NCBI GenBank assembly: GCA_006226555.1
Contig: SBGS01000176.1
Coordinates: forward strand, 1 to 40,579
Source of the DNA: Bacteroidota bacterium
GTDB taxonomy: Bacteria > Bacteroidota > Bacteroidia > Flavobacteriales_D > Crocinitomicaceae
Length of the DNA stretch: 40,579 nucleotides
Direction: 5' to 3'
Shown: positions 17,023 to 25,472 of the stretch, in pieces
Layout: the number at the start of each line of letters is the position of its first letter
Numbering within the stretch: the first letter of the stretch is position 1
Made by a program: the position numbers and the translations under genes
Notes under the pieces: model-generated
The model's input: the letters and a program-made list of their open reading frames with translations, nothing else
Databases searched by the model: none
What the model was told of the DNA's origin: nothing

Positions 17023-17885
17023 CGATTCTTGAAGAATTTGATCATCGGTTTTACAATGTCCTCATCAGTTGAAATTCGAACAGAATCTATTCCGAACCGT
17101 TTAAGTTCTTTATCGATCTTGTTTTGACGATCGATCGTCATTTCTTTGAGCTGTTCTTTAGCTTTTTTATCTGAAGAATCGATCCAGAATGGTTCACCAG
17201 TTTCAGCATCCTGGATCTTGATAATTCCAAGATCCGGAAATTCAACTTCTCCCGGATCAAACAATTGAATGGCTATCAAGTCGTGTTTTTTTCTCGCCAC
17301 CTTTAATGACTGTATGTAGTCATGATCATCGATGAAGTCGCTTATTAAAAATGCGATACTTCTTTTCTTCTGTGTATTCGTGAAATACTTTAATCCTTCC
17401 TGTAGATCAGTTTTAGTTCCACGGGTCTTCTGCTCAATGAGCTCTCGCAAAATATAAAGGGCATGTTTACGACCTTTTTCTGGAGCAATAAAGCGTTCCA
17501 CTTTATCACTAACAAAAATAGCTCCCACCTTATCACCGTTACTTATGGCTGAAAACGCCAGAATAGCTGAGATTTCAAGGGCAAGTTCTTTTTTAGTACG
17601 TTGTTTGGTTCCAAATTCAGAGGATCCGGAAACATCGATGATGAGCATAACAGTCAGCTCTCTTTCTTCCTCAAAGACCTTGACATAGGGTTCACTGAAA
17701 CGAGCTGTAACATTCCAGTCAATGGTTCTGACCTCATCTCCAAAATGATAGTTCCTAACTTCGCTAAATGCCATACCTCTTCCCTTAAAAGCAGAATGAT
17801 ACTGTCCCGAAAAAATATGCCGGGTCAGTCCCTTGGTTTTGATTTCAAGGTGACGGATCTTTTTTAGGAGCTCAGAGGTTTCCAT
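17019..17885 (-). CDS. DUF58 domain (VWA-like) protein
   Basis: A 288-residue soluble protein of the DUF58 family. The diagnostic segment SAFKGRGMAFSEVRNYHFGDE...IDWNVTAR spans 31-62. It is followed by a VWA-like fold with a MIDAS-type DVSGS (D84, S86, S88). DUF58 genes almost always follow a moxR gene, and the pair is thought to act as ATPase and adaptor on VWA targets. It begins 2 nt after moxR and overlaps the next gene by 4 bp. Confidence 0.92.
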   Translation of the reverse strand: METSELLKKIRHLEIKTKGLTRHIFSGQYHSAFKGRGMAFSEVRNYHFGDEVRTIDWNVTARFSEPYVKVFEEERELTVMLIIDVSGSSEFGTKQRTKKELALEISAILAFSAISNGDKVGAIFVSDKVERFIAPEKGRKHALYILRELIEQKTRGTKTDLQEGLKYFTNTQKKRSIAFLISDFIDDHDYIQSLKVARKKHDLIAIQLFDPGEVEFPDLGIIKIQDAETGEPFWIDSSDKKAKEQLKEMTIDRQNKIDKELKRFGIDSVRISTDEDIVKPMIKFFKNR

Positions 17886-17887
17886 TT

Positions 17888-18910
17888 TTAAGGAACTTCG
17901 ACTTTTGCCAGGATTTTATTCAGGATATCTGAAGTATTCATGTTTTCAGCTTCCGCTTCATAAGTCAAACCTATTCGATGTCTCATGACATCAGCGGCTA
18001 TAGCTCTGATATCATCAGGAATTACAAATGCACGTCCTTGTAAAAAAGCATAGGCTTTTCCGGCCAATGCCAGGTTGATACTTGCACGTGGCGAACATCC
18101 GAAAGCAATTAGAGGCTTAAGGAACCCTAAACCATAACGCTCAGGATCTCTTGTGGCAAACACGATATCTACAATGTAATTCTCTATTTTTTCATCCACG
18201 TAAACTTCCTTTACCAATTCACGGAAGCGTTGAATATCATTTCCTGAAAGGACATGCTTTACTCCGGAAAGGCCTTCTTTTCGTACGTTCGTTCTGATGA
18301 TCTGTCTTTCTTCCTCTTTCGTCGGATAACCAAGCACAACTTTGAGCATAAAACGATCGACCTGAGCCTCTGGCAATGGATATGTCCCCTCTTGTTCTAT
18401 TGGGTTTTGTGTTGCCAATACAAGAAAAGGTTCCGGAAGTTTAAACGTTTCTTCACCAATCGTTATTTGACGTTCTTGCATGGCTTCGAGTAACGCAGAT
18501 TGAACCTTCGCAGGTGCTCTGTTGATCTCATCGGCAAGCACGAAATTTGAGAATATCGGCCCTCTTTTTACCGTAAACTGCTCACTTTTTTGATTGTATA
18601 TCATTGTCCCTGTGACATCGGCTGGTAGAAGGTCCGGTGTAAATTGAATTCTCGAAAAATCTACAGAAACTGCATCAGATAAGGTCTTAATAGCCAACGT
18701 TTTTGCTAATCCAGGAACACCTTCCAACAAGATGTGCCCATTTGCAAAGAGCGCAATTAGCAATCGATCAAGCATATATTGTTGTCCAACGATGACTTTT
18801 CCGATCTCTTCTCTTAGCATCTGCAAAACAGGTTTTTCAGCCTGAATTTTTTCAGATAGTATTCTAAGTGCCTCTGCAGCATTGACTGGCTGTTGCTGAT
18901 TCTCTTCCAT
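17888..18910 (-). CDS. MoxR-family AAA+ ATPase
   Basis: A 340-residue AAA+ protein of the MoxR type, the presumed chaperone of the Bat complex. Walker A is GVPGLAKT (64-71), Walker B is VLADEINRAPAK (124-135), and the sensor-1 ATQNP and the LPEAQVDRF arginine-finger region follow. It is the first gene of a seven-gene unit (moxR to batD) in which every junction is an overlap or a gap of a few bases. The promoter is not clear: TAACTTTA at 18946-18939 and GATCTTTG at 18937-18930 are near-matches to TAnnTTTG, each with one mismatch. Confidence 0.95.
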   Translation of the reverse strand: MEENQQQPVNAAEALRILSEKIQAEKPVLQMLREEIGKVIVGQQYMLDRLLIALFANGHILLEGVPGLAKTLAIKTLSDAVSVDFSRIQFTPDLLPADVTGTMIYNQKSEQFTVKRGPIFSNFVLADEINRAPAKVQSALLEAMQERQITIGEETFKLPEPFLVLATQNPIEQEGTYPLPEAQVDRFMLKVVLGYPTKEEERQIIRTNVRKEGLSGVKHVLSGNDIQRFRELVKEVYVDEKIENYIVDIVFATRDPERYGLGFLKPLIAFGCSPRASINLALAGKAYAFLQGRAFVIPDDIRAIAADVMRHRIGLTYEAEAENMNTSDILNKILAKVEVP

Positions 18911-18957
18911 TGTGTTGAATTTCTGGGGACAAAGATCTTAAAGTTAGTTGATGTGGC

Positions 18958-18988
18958 TTGATTTTCCTGTTAATTAATGTTAACATTG
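18958..18988 (+). promoter_or_regulatory. Promoter of the zinc-ribbon protein gene
   Basis: TTG (18958-18960), a 20-nt spacer and TAACATTG (18981-18988, one mismatch to TAnnTTTG) form a plausible promoter. The -7 box ends 4 nt before the GTG start at 18993, predicting a leaderless message. Confidence 0.5.
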
Positions 18989-18992
18989 TTTC

Positions 18993-19373
18993 GTGTCAAA
19001 TCAAGAACAAATAGCAGACAGAAGGTGTCTAGAATGCGGTGATAAACTGGTTGGTCGCGTTGATCAAAAGTTTTGCTGTGATCAATGCAGAAATACCTAC
19101 AATAACAGGTTAAATCAGGATGCAAATAAAACAGTTCGACGCATCAATGGTATTCTCCGAAAGAATCGTCGTATTTTAAATATGCTGAACCCTGAAGGAA
19201 GGGTGACTGTTGACGGCGTTACGTTGGCAGAATACGGATTTAATTTTCACTATTACACGAATATCTACACCACAAAAACGGGTTCCACTTATTATTTCTG
19301 TTATGACCAGGGGTATTTAAAGTTGGAAAATGACAAGTATATGCTTGTACACAAGCAAGATTACGTGAAATAG
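18993..19373 (+). CDS. Conserved small zinc-ribbon protein of unknown function
   Basis: A 126-residue protein starting with GTG. The N-terminus carries CLECGDKLVGRVDQKFCCDQC, giving a CxxC (C12, C15) and a CCxxC cluster (C28, C29, C32), as in treble-clef/zinc-ribbon modules such as DUF2116-like proteins. A basic helix follows (about 45-65: KTVRRINGILRKNRRIL), then a beta-rich C-terminal half rich in aromatic residues (YYTNIYTTKTGSTYYFCYDQGYL). The combination suggests nucleic-acid or ribosome contact, but no function is known to me. It diverges from moxR, and its 3' end stops 7 bp before the convergent sensor gene. Confidence 0.8.
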   Translation: MSNQEQIADRRCLECGDKLVGRVDQKFCCDQCRNTYNNRLNQDANKTVRRINGILRKNRRILNMLNPEGRVTVDGVTLAEYGFNFHYYTNIYTTKTGSTYYFCYDQGYLKLENDKYMLVHKQDYVK

Positions 19374-19380
19374 AAATCAC

Positions 19381-22300
19381 CTAGTGCTTGCGCTTGAGAG
19401 CGATAATGGTCAGATCATCCGTTTGTTCACCTTGTCCTATCCATGTATCGAATTCATTTTCGAGATGCCTTTTCTGCTCACCTAAGTCAAGTGTAATTAC
19501 CTCTTCAAAAACTTCAAGAAGTCTGCGGAATGAATATTTTTTGTCATTTGGTCCGCCAAACTGATCCTGGAAGCCGTCAGTGAACATGATCAATTCATCC
19601 TCAGTGTTAAGTTGCGTATAATTCGTTTGGTATGAAACAAAGCCATCAAAATGAACATCGCCAATGTGTTTGTTATCGCCTTTGAACATGGTGAACTCAT
19701 CTTTACGATAGATCAGGAACCTAGATCCCGCGCAGGCATAGGATAACTCGCCTGTATTTTTATTTAGGGCACAAACCGTAATTTCCATTCCGTCATTTAC
19801 CTGTGTTGAGTCCTCACCACGTGGCAGAATTTCCAGCAATCGTTCATCTAATCGGTCAAGAATTTTACCGGGTTCAAATATCTTGTCATCCAGTACGATC
19901 ATGTTGAGCAAGTTCATCCCAAGAACGGTCATAAAGGAACCTGGAACACCGTGTCCGGTACAATCAGCAAGCGCAAAGATCAATTGGTCTCCGGTGTCAT
20001 CCATCCAGTAGAAGTCCCCCGAAACAATATCCTTAGCCTTATACAAAATGAAGTGGTCCTGAAAAAGATTGGAGAACATTCGCTCATGAGGGAGTAAGTT
20101 CTGCTGTATACGACGAGCGTAATGTATACTCGAAGTAATATTATCCCTTTGCTCTATGATCAATGCTTGTTGAGTACGAATGTCGGTTATATCCCTTGCC
20201 AGTGCTATGAATCCTTTGATGAAATCCTTAGATCCTGGTACAAAGAGGGTCGTAACATATTGCCCGATCCATAGCAGTGCACCTTCTTTCGTTCTAATTG
20301 GGAATTCTCGATAGGAACTCGTCTTTCTTTGACTAAAATGATCAGCATAATAAGCCGAGATCTCATCCCTGTATTCTTCATCGACTATCCCGAGTGAAGA
20401 GCTCCCTAAGAGTTCTTCTTTTGAGAAACCAAGCTTCTCGAAACATACATTATTCAGAAATGTAAAATTACCGTCTACGTCGCAGCGATAAATAAAATCT
20501 TCCGCGTTTTGGACAAGAAGCTCGTAGGTGTTTTCGAGCTCCATTCTTTCTGTAACATCTTGTCCAATGATCACTCGAAGCTCATCAGTAAACTGTTTGA
20601 AAGACCACTCTATCCATTTGATCTGTTGAGAACGATTCTTCATTGGAACGAGGTAATTTTCTCCATCAATGAAATCCTTGAGTATGTCAGTTTCCCTGTA
20701 CTTATCATCGAACGGAACAAATTTGTTCAGATACGTAATGTTTCTTTTCAATAGTTGGTCGTGAACGGTGTCCGCAAACAAGGAAATGTTTTCACTTACA
20801 TATTGGATCGTACCTTGTTTATCAAAGGCAATGGCAGGTAAATTTCCTTTGTTGATGATGGCGGAGATGAATAAGAGTTTCTCAAGTGAATTATATCGTA
20901 GGTATGAGATGAATATGAGAAGGCATGATTGAATGAATATTGCGATCAGGAAGTAAACTTTGCTGTAAACGGGATCTTTAATGACCTGAACATAGATTAG
21001 AGAGATGGCAAGAAGTACAATGGAATAAATGATTGTTTGCTTCAAGTTTCTCAGTACATATGGTACGATCATCGAAACCAGAATAATTCCAATTAAATGG
21101 AACGGATGTAGATCACTTAGGTATAATTCGTAGAAGAAATGACCTTGGGCAAGCAGAAGACCAATAAGGAGTAAGGCATTGTAATAGCTTTTTTCTGTCC
21201 CGTTTGCTTTAGATGAAAGCGCCAGCAGATATAACGTCAGAAATCCGAATGAGGTAATAAGAGAAGCACCTATGTGTAACGTCAGCTGTTGATCAAGCAG
21301 AGGGGCGCTAAAATGTGCCGTACTTATAGCAACAAAACCAAATAGCAGGATCCCTGGTGTCATACGAAGGTGGATCACCGTGTCCTTAGTGTCAAGTAGA
21401 CTACTTGTGTCGAAGGCGCGATTATAATTGATCAGGAAAATATTTAATCCAAGGATGAGTGCTACGATTAGGATGATGAACCAACTTGTTTTCCAAATGG
21501 GTTTTGTTACTTCAAAAGATATAGTGCTGGGTTCACTGTATATCACACCATCATAAGAGGCTTTTACTTCCAGGATATACTTACCATTTGAAAGATCACT
21601 CAGTGATACTCCGTTTGTGGAGTCCGCCGGATACCAGTTTGGGTTGAGATCTTTTATGCGGTAAACGAAATGAACATTTGGGGTAACCGGATTGTAAATA
21701 GCAAAATGAAATTGTTTATTTCCTTCGTTTTCTGTCCTGCCACTTGTAATTACAGGCTTCGAAGGTGTTGGGAAATTTTCGAATAGTTCGGGAGATATTT
21801 TGTACAAACCTTTTACAGTTCCAACATACAAACCATCTTGCTCTGAGAATTGTGATCTCATATTGGTTTCGAAGCCATCAAACCCATTGTTTGAGTTGAA
21901 TTGCTTTATATCTAAAATGCTGCCTGAGCTATTAATTTTTATCTTGAAAATCCCCTTATTTGTACCGAGAAACAGATTTCCAAATTGATCTGATTGCAGC
22001 GTGTACAGTAGGTTTGACTTAAATAATTTCGTTGCATCATAAGTCTTCGGGTTTCCTTTTTTATCAAAGCGAACGATGGCTCTGTCAAGCGAAAACCAGC
22101 AATTCCCATATTTATCCTTTGTTGAAACTCCAGAATAGCTTCCCCACTTTTTGTAATCGAAATTTATCCAAATAAGTGCATCCGGGCTGGACTTCGAGAT
22201 CTTATAAAAACCCTCATTCGAACCAAAAATGACAACTGACTCGTTTACTTGCTGTGCCGTGTAGAAGTACCCTGAAAAATGTGCCGGTTTAACTAAGGGT

Positions 22301-23640
22301 TGAAATTCTGAGAGATCATTCCCGACAAATTCGGCAAAGTACAATCCTTCACCTGCAACATTCACGAATAATCGATCCCAGGCAATATAACACAGCGTGA
22401 TTTTTTTGTTTTGAAAACTGTGATTTCGAATGTTTCCATTATCACCTTCTTTCATGGATTTTAAACCCATGTTAGTAGCTATCCAATGTTCCTTTCCTCG
22501 CTTGCATACGCTATTAACTGTGAATGGATAGGATCTCTTTTCAAATTGGCCTCTCAAAGAAAATATTCTGGTTTCGGAATCGAAATAACTTACAATTACT
22601 TCACCACTATCAGTTCTGTAGGGAAAGGCGATATCTTTTCGTTCGTAATCATTTAAGATTCTAAGCTTTGTGAAAGGCTCCAGTGATAACTTGTATATAC
22701 CTGTGGTACCACTGCCAACCCAAATGCTTCCGTTTCGGTCCACGAATATTGTTGATGGATCCTGCACAGGCTCATCGAGGTTTTGAACGATGAAGTTCAT
22801 CGAGGAGTTGTTATCAATGCTGTAGATCGATCCTCGAGCACTAATTGCGGCACCTTTCTTACTCAAAGGGTTGAAATGTACTTCGATCAACTCATCATTT
22901 TCATGAAGGGAAGTAGCTCTTTTCAATTCACGAATAGCGTAAAACCCGCCCTTATCGTCCAAGACGATCTCTATCCAGTTTTCTCCTTTTTTATCCAGTA
23001 GTGTTAGCTTTTCATTGGAGTAAAAACCAAACTGATAGCTATCTGTGACTTCCTTTTTATTGATCCACTTCTCAATGCTCATTATGGCATTGCCGTCAGT
23101 AACATAAGACCCCTTATTGGAAAGGATGACTACATGATCAGAAAAGGTGATCAACTGTGTTAACTTCAAAGAACAATCTTGAAATTCCTTTTTGACCTCG
23201 TTGCCATTTTTATTCAATATTTCCAGGCTACAGTTTGAAATAAAAACTGAGAACTGGTCATTTTCCCAGTAATGCTGAGGTTCTCCCTTTATATCTCTCT
23301 CGATCTTTTCGAGCTTACCGTTTGTAGCATCCAGCTTGAAAAACCCTAAATATTTGGAGGTGAGAAAAAAGGTGTTTTTTTCTTCGTGAATGGATGAAAT
23401 ATGGTGAAATAGATATTTGGCATTACCTTCAAATGCGGCAAATCGACTTCCGTTGAATTGGTAGATTTCGGCTCCGTCAGTACCGATCCACAGCATACCG
23501 TCCTCAGATTGGTTGATCGCTTTGACCGTAGACATTTCCAGTCCCTGCTCATGACCGAAATTGGTGTAGGTGTATAGCTGCGAATATGCCTGTAAGCCGA
23601 CAAAAAATGATAGAAGTAGTATGAATAGTATTCTGGTCAC
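19381..23640 (-). CDS. Membrane sensor: beta-propeller, Y_Y_Y, multi-pass block, two PAS domains, SpoIIE-type PP2C phosphatase
   Basis: A 1419-residue one-piece signalling protein. A signal peptide (1-20) leads into two-component-regulator propeller repeats (about 25-620, with WIGTDGAEIYQF, IWVGSGTTGIYKL, LFLGTNKGIFKI). A Y_Y_Y domain follows (about 640-711), then a transmembrane helix (719-737). A block of roughly six more helices spans 761-915. Next come PAS1 (about 925-1037), PAS2 with its PAC part (about 1038-1155) and a helical linker. A PPM/SpoIIE phosphatase occupies 1185-1416, with metal-binding VSGDF (D1209), DCTGHGVPG (D1226) and EQTDD (D1408/D1409). It probably senses an outside ligand and dephosphorylates a cytoplasmic partner. 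The start is GTG at 23640. It lies 44 bp downstream of purK, with a TATTTTG near-match at 23669-23663. Confidence 0.9.
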   Translation of the reverse strand: MTRILFILLLSFFVGLQAYSQLYTYTNFGHEQGLEMSTVKAINQSEDGMLWIGTDGAEIYQFNGSRFAAFEGNAKYLFHHISSIHEEKNTFFLTSKYLGFFKLDATNGKLEKIERDIKGEPQHYWENDQFSVFISNCSLEILNKNGNEVKKEFQDCSLKLTQLITFSDHVVILSNKGSYVTDGNAIMSIEKWINKKEVTDSYQFGFYSNEKLTLLDKKGENWIEIVLDDKGGFYAIRELKRATSLHENDELIEVHFNPLSKKGAAISARGSIYSIDNNSSMNFIVQNLDEPVQDPSTIFVDRNGSIWVGSGTTGIYKLSLEPFTKLRILNDYERKDIAFPYRTDSGEVIVSYFDSETRIFSLRGQFEKRSYPFTVNSVCKRGKEHWIATNMGLKSMKEGDNGNIRNHSFQNKKITLCYIAWDRLFVNVAGEGLYFAEFVGNDLSEFQPLVKPAHFSGYFYTAQQVNESVVIFGSNEGFYKISKSSPDALIWINFDYKKWGSYSGVSTKDKYGNCWFSLDRAIVRFDKKGNPKTYDATKLFKSNLLYTLQSDQFGNLFLGTNKGIFKIKINSSGSILDIKQFNSNNGFDGFETNMRSQFSEQDGLYVGTVKGLYKISPELFENFPTPSKPVITSGRTENEGNKQFHFAIYNPVTPNVHFVYRIKDLNPNWYPADSTNGVSLSDLSNGKYILEVKASYDGVIYSEPSTISFEVTKPIWKTSWFIILIVALILGLNIFLINYNRAFDTSSLLDTKDTVIHLRMTPGILLFGFVAISTAHFSAPLLDQQLTLHIGASLITSFGFLTLYLLALSSKANGTEKSYYNALLLIGLLLAQGHFFYELYLSDLHPFHLIGIILVSMIVPYVLRNLKQTIIYSIVLLAISLIYVQVIKDPVYSKVYFLIAIFIQSCLLIFISYLRYNSLEKLLFISAIINKGNLPAIAFDKQGTIQYVSENISLFADTVHDQLLKRNITYLNKFVPFDDKYRETDILKDFIDGENYLVPMKNRSQQIKWIEWSFKQFTDELRVIIGQDVTERMELENTYELLVQNAEDFIYRCDVDGNFTFLNNVCFEKLGFSKEELLGSSSLGIVDEEYRDEISAYYADHFSQRKTSSYREFPIRTKEGALLWIGQYVTTLFVPGSKDFIKGFIALARDITDIRTQQALIIEQRDNITSSIHYARRIQQNLLPHERMFSNLFQDHFILYKAKDIVSGDFYWMDDTGDQLIFALADCTGHGVPGSFMTVLGMNLLNMIVLDDKIFEPGKILDRLDERLLEILPRGEDSTQVNDGMEITVCALNKNTGELSYACAGSRFLIYRKDEFTMFKGDNKHIGDVHFDGFVSYQTNYTQLNTEDELIMFTDGFQDQFGGPNDKKYSFRRLLEVFEEVITLDLGEQKRHLENEFDTWIGQGEQTDDLTIIALKRKH

Positions 23641-23684
23641 CTGTTTGTTCTGAAAACAGCTACAAAATACTGAAATTATTCATA

Positions 23685-24833
23685 CTAATTTGCGCTGATC
23701 ACTTTAAATAGACCCCTGATACTGTCGATTCTTGAGTGCACGGAATCCATATCGGAACCTGTAACTGTAATATGCCCCATTTTTCTGTTGGGTTTCGTAT
23801 TACTTTTTCCATATAGATGAAGGTGGATTCCTTTATGACCCAGAAGAGCAGCATAGTTCTCGTAGACCGCAGGACCAGAAAAATTTTGTTCGCCCGTTAC
23901 ATTGAGCATAGCCCCGGCACAGATCATATCTGTAGATCCAAGAGGTAGATCCAATACAGTCCTTAGATGCTGTTGGAACTGAGAACATTCGTTGCATTCG
24001 ATCGTATGATGACCGCTGTTGTGCGGACGCGGTGCGATCTCATTAACCAATAAATCTCCTGATTTAGTCAAGAACATTTCGACAGCAAGAATTCCCACCA
24101 TATCAAGTTTCTCAATTACATCAATCGCCAGTTTTCTGGCAGCATTTTCAGTGTCAGCTGAAATGTCGGCAGGTGCAAACAAGAATTCCACCAGATTGGC
24201 TTCATTGAACTCGCATTCAACAACCGGATATGTGGTAATTTCACCCTTTTTATTTCTTGCTACGATCACGCTTAACTCCTTATCAAAATCAATAAGCTCT
24301 TCAATCACACAAGGAGCGTTAAATGAATTGTTTATCTCCTCCGTACTTTTAAGAAGTTGAACACCTTTACCGTCATAACCGCCTGTTCGAAGCTTTTGTA
24401 CACACGGAAGTTTTTTGTGTAACGCTTCCATTCCTTCAGAAGGTTCCCATAAAACATATGGTGCCGTTGGAATGTTATTATTGGAATAAAACTCTTTTTG
24501 CGTTCCCTTGTCCTTGATGAGTTCAAGGACTCTTGGTTGAGGAAATACATTTACCCCTTCAGCCTCCAGTTTGTATAATGCAGGAATACTAACGTTTTCG
24601 ATCTCTACAGTTAAAGTATTCATGGTTTTCCCAAAAGCATAAACATCAGCTTCATTATTAAGATCACCACACGTGAACGTGTTGGCTATTCCCGAGCATG
24701 GTGCATTTGGATCCGGATCCATAATGTGTATATCGACACTAAGATTTAGTGCTTCCTGTATGATCATACGTCCTAGCTGACCTCCTCCTAGAATTCCTAA
24801 CCTATGATTTGAACCTGTAAGTTTTCTTTCCAT
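23685..24833 (-). CDS. purK: 5-(Carboxyamino)imidazole ribonucleotide synthase
   Basis: A 382-residue ATP-grasp enzyme making N5-CAIR from AIR, ATP and bicarbonate in purine synthesis. The N-terminal LGILGGGQLGRMI and DPDPNAPCSGIA segments, TVEIENV, the GYDGKG loop and NEIAPRPHNSGHHTIE are the family signatures. The normal partner gene purE is not adjacent; a sensor gene follows instead. It diverges from hpt. Confidence 0.96.
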   Translation of the reverse strand: MERKLTGSNHRLGILGGGQLGRMIIQEALNLSVDIHIMDPDPNAPCSGIANTFTCGDLNNEADVYAFGKTMNTLTVEIENVSIPALYKLEAEGVNVFPQPRVLELIKDKGTQKEFYSNNNIPTAPYVLWEPSEGMEALHKKLPCVQKLRTGGYDGKGVQLLKSTEEINNSFNAPCVIEELIDFDKELSVIVARNKKGEITTYPVVECEFNEANLVEFLFAPADISADTENAARKLAIDVIEKLDMVGILAVEMFLTKSGDLLVNEIAPRPHNSGHHTIECNECSQFQQHLRTVLDLPLGSTDMICAGAMLNVTGEQNFSGPAVYENYAALLGHKGIHLHLYGKSNTKPNRKMGHITVTGSDMDSVHSRIDSIRGLFKVISAN

Positions 24834-24837
24834 AGCA

Positions 24838-24845
24838 CAAAGATA
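24838..24845 (-). promoter_or_regulatory. -7 promoter element of purK
   Basis: TATCTTTG on the minus strand matches TAnnTTTG exactly and is followed by TGCT and the ATG at 24833. This is another 4-nt distance. No TTG is visible about 20 nt upstream. Confidence 0.55.
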
Positions 24846-24906
24846 GATGCTAAATTTCTTTTCGCTGATAACTATGGTCGGATAATGCCTTTTCGTAGAA
24901 AAATCT

Positions 24907-24914
24907 TAGCTTTG
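24907..24914 (+). promoter_or_regulatory. -7 promoter element of the hpt-adk-obg operon
   Basis: TAGCTTTG matches TAnnTTTG exactly, 17 nt before the GTG start of hpt. It is back-to-back with the purK promoter in the 98-bp divergent region 24834-24931. Confidence 0.6.
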
Positions 24915-24931
24915 CAGCTTAAGAATGAACT

Positions 24932-25462
24932 GTGACACGAGTAGGAGATAAGCAATTCGAGGTATTCATTACAGCTGAAGAACTCCAGAAGGAGATCGCT
25001 TCACTGGCAGCGCATATTAACAAAGAATACGCTGGAAAAGAGGTGGTATTCATAGCTGTTTTAAATGGTGCGTTTATGTTTGCATCCGATCTAATGAAAA
25101 ATATTTCATTGGATTGCCGTATCTCATTCGTTAAAATGAGTTCATATAAAGGATTACGCAGTACTGGTACCGTTGAGGAGTTGATAGGTTTAGGTTTAGA
25201 TCTCAAGGGAAAGGAAGTAATTCTTGTAGAAGACATTGTGGATACAGGTCTAACGATCGACAAAATCATTGGGCTTGTTAGCGAGCAGGAGCCGGCCTCT
25301 GTTAAAGTATGTACACTTTTGTATAAACCAACGGCATTCAAGGGTTCAAAGGAACCTGATTACGTAGGGTTTTCCATACCAGATGCATTCGTTGTAGGAT
25401 ATGGTCTGGACTATATGGAGTTGGGTAGGAATTTAAATGCGATCTATCAAATAAAATCATAA
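24932..25462 (+). CDS. hpt: Hypoxanthine phosphoribosyltransferase
   Basis: A 176-residue purine salvage enzyme joining hypoxanthine or guanine to PRPP. The PRPP-binding loop is EDIVDTGLTI (100-109), the flexible-loop region is SYKGLRSTG (71-79), and the late VGFSIPDAFVVGYGLDY segment is typical. The start is a GTG. An out-of-frame ATG at 24925 opens an 8-codon frame overlapping this start. It is the first gene of hpt-adk-obg, a common Bacteroidota order next to divergent purK. Confidence 0.95.
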   Translation: MTRVGDKQFEVFITAEELQKEIASLAAHINKEYAGKEVVFIAVLNGAFMFASDLMKNISLDCRISFVKMSSYKGLRSTGTVEELIGLGLDLKGKEVILVEDIVDTGLTIDKIIGLVSEQEPASVKVCTLLYKPTAFKGSKEPDYVGFSIPDAFVVGYGLDYMELGRNLNAIYQIKS

Positions 25463-25472
25463 ACTGAAAAAG

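Noticed and set aside
19365..19380. GTGA-8 nt-TCAC inverted repeat between the zinc-ribbon and sensor genes as a terminator
   Set aside because: A 4-bp stem with an 8-nt loop and no T-run is not a credible intrinsic terminator.
23641..23659. Hairpin CTGTTT-7 nt-AAACAG just upstream of the SpoIIE sensor start
   Set aside because: The 6-bp A/T-rich stem next to a GTG start could be chance; no known regulatory element matches it.
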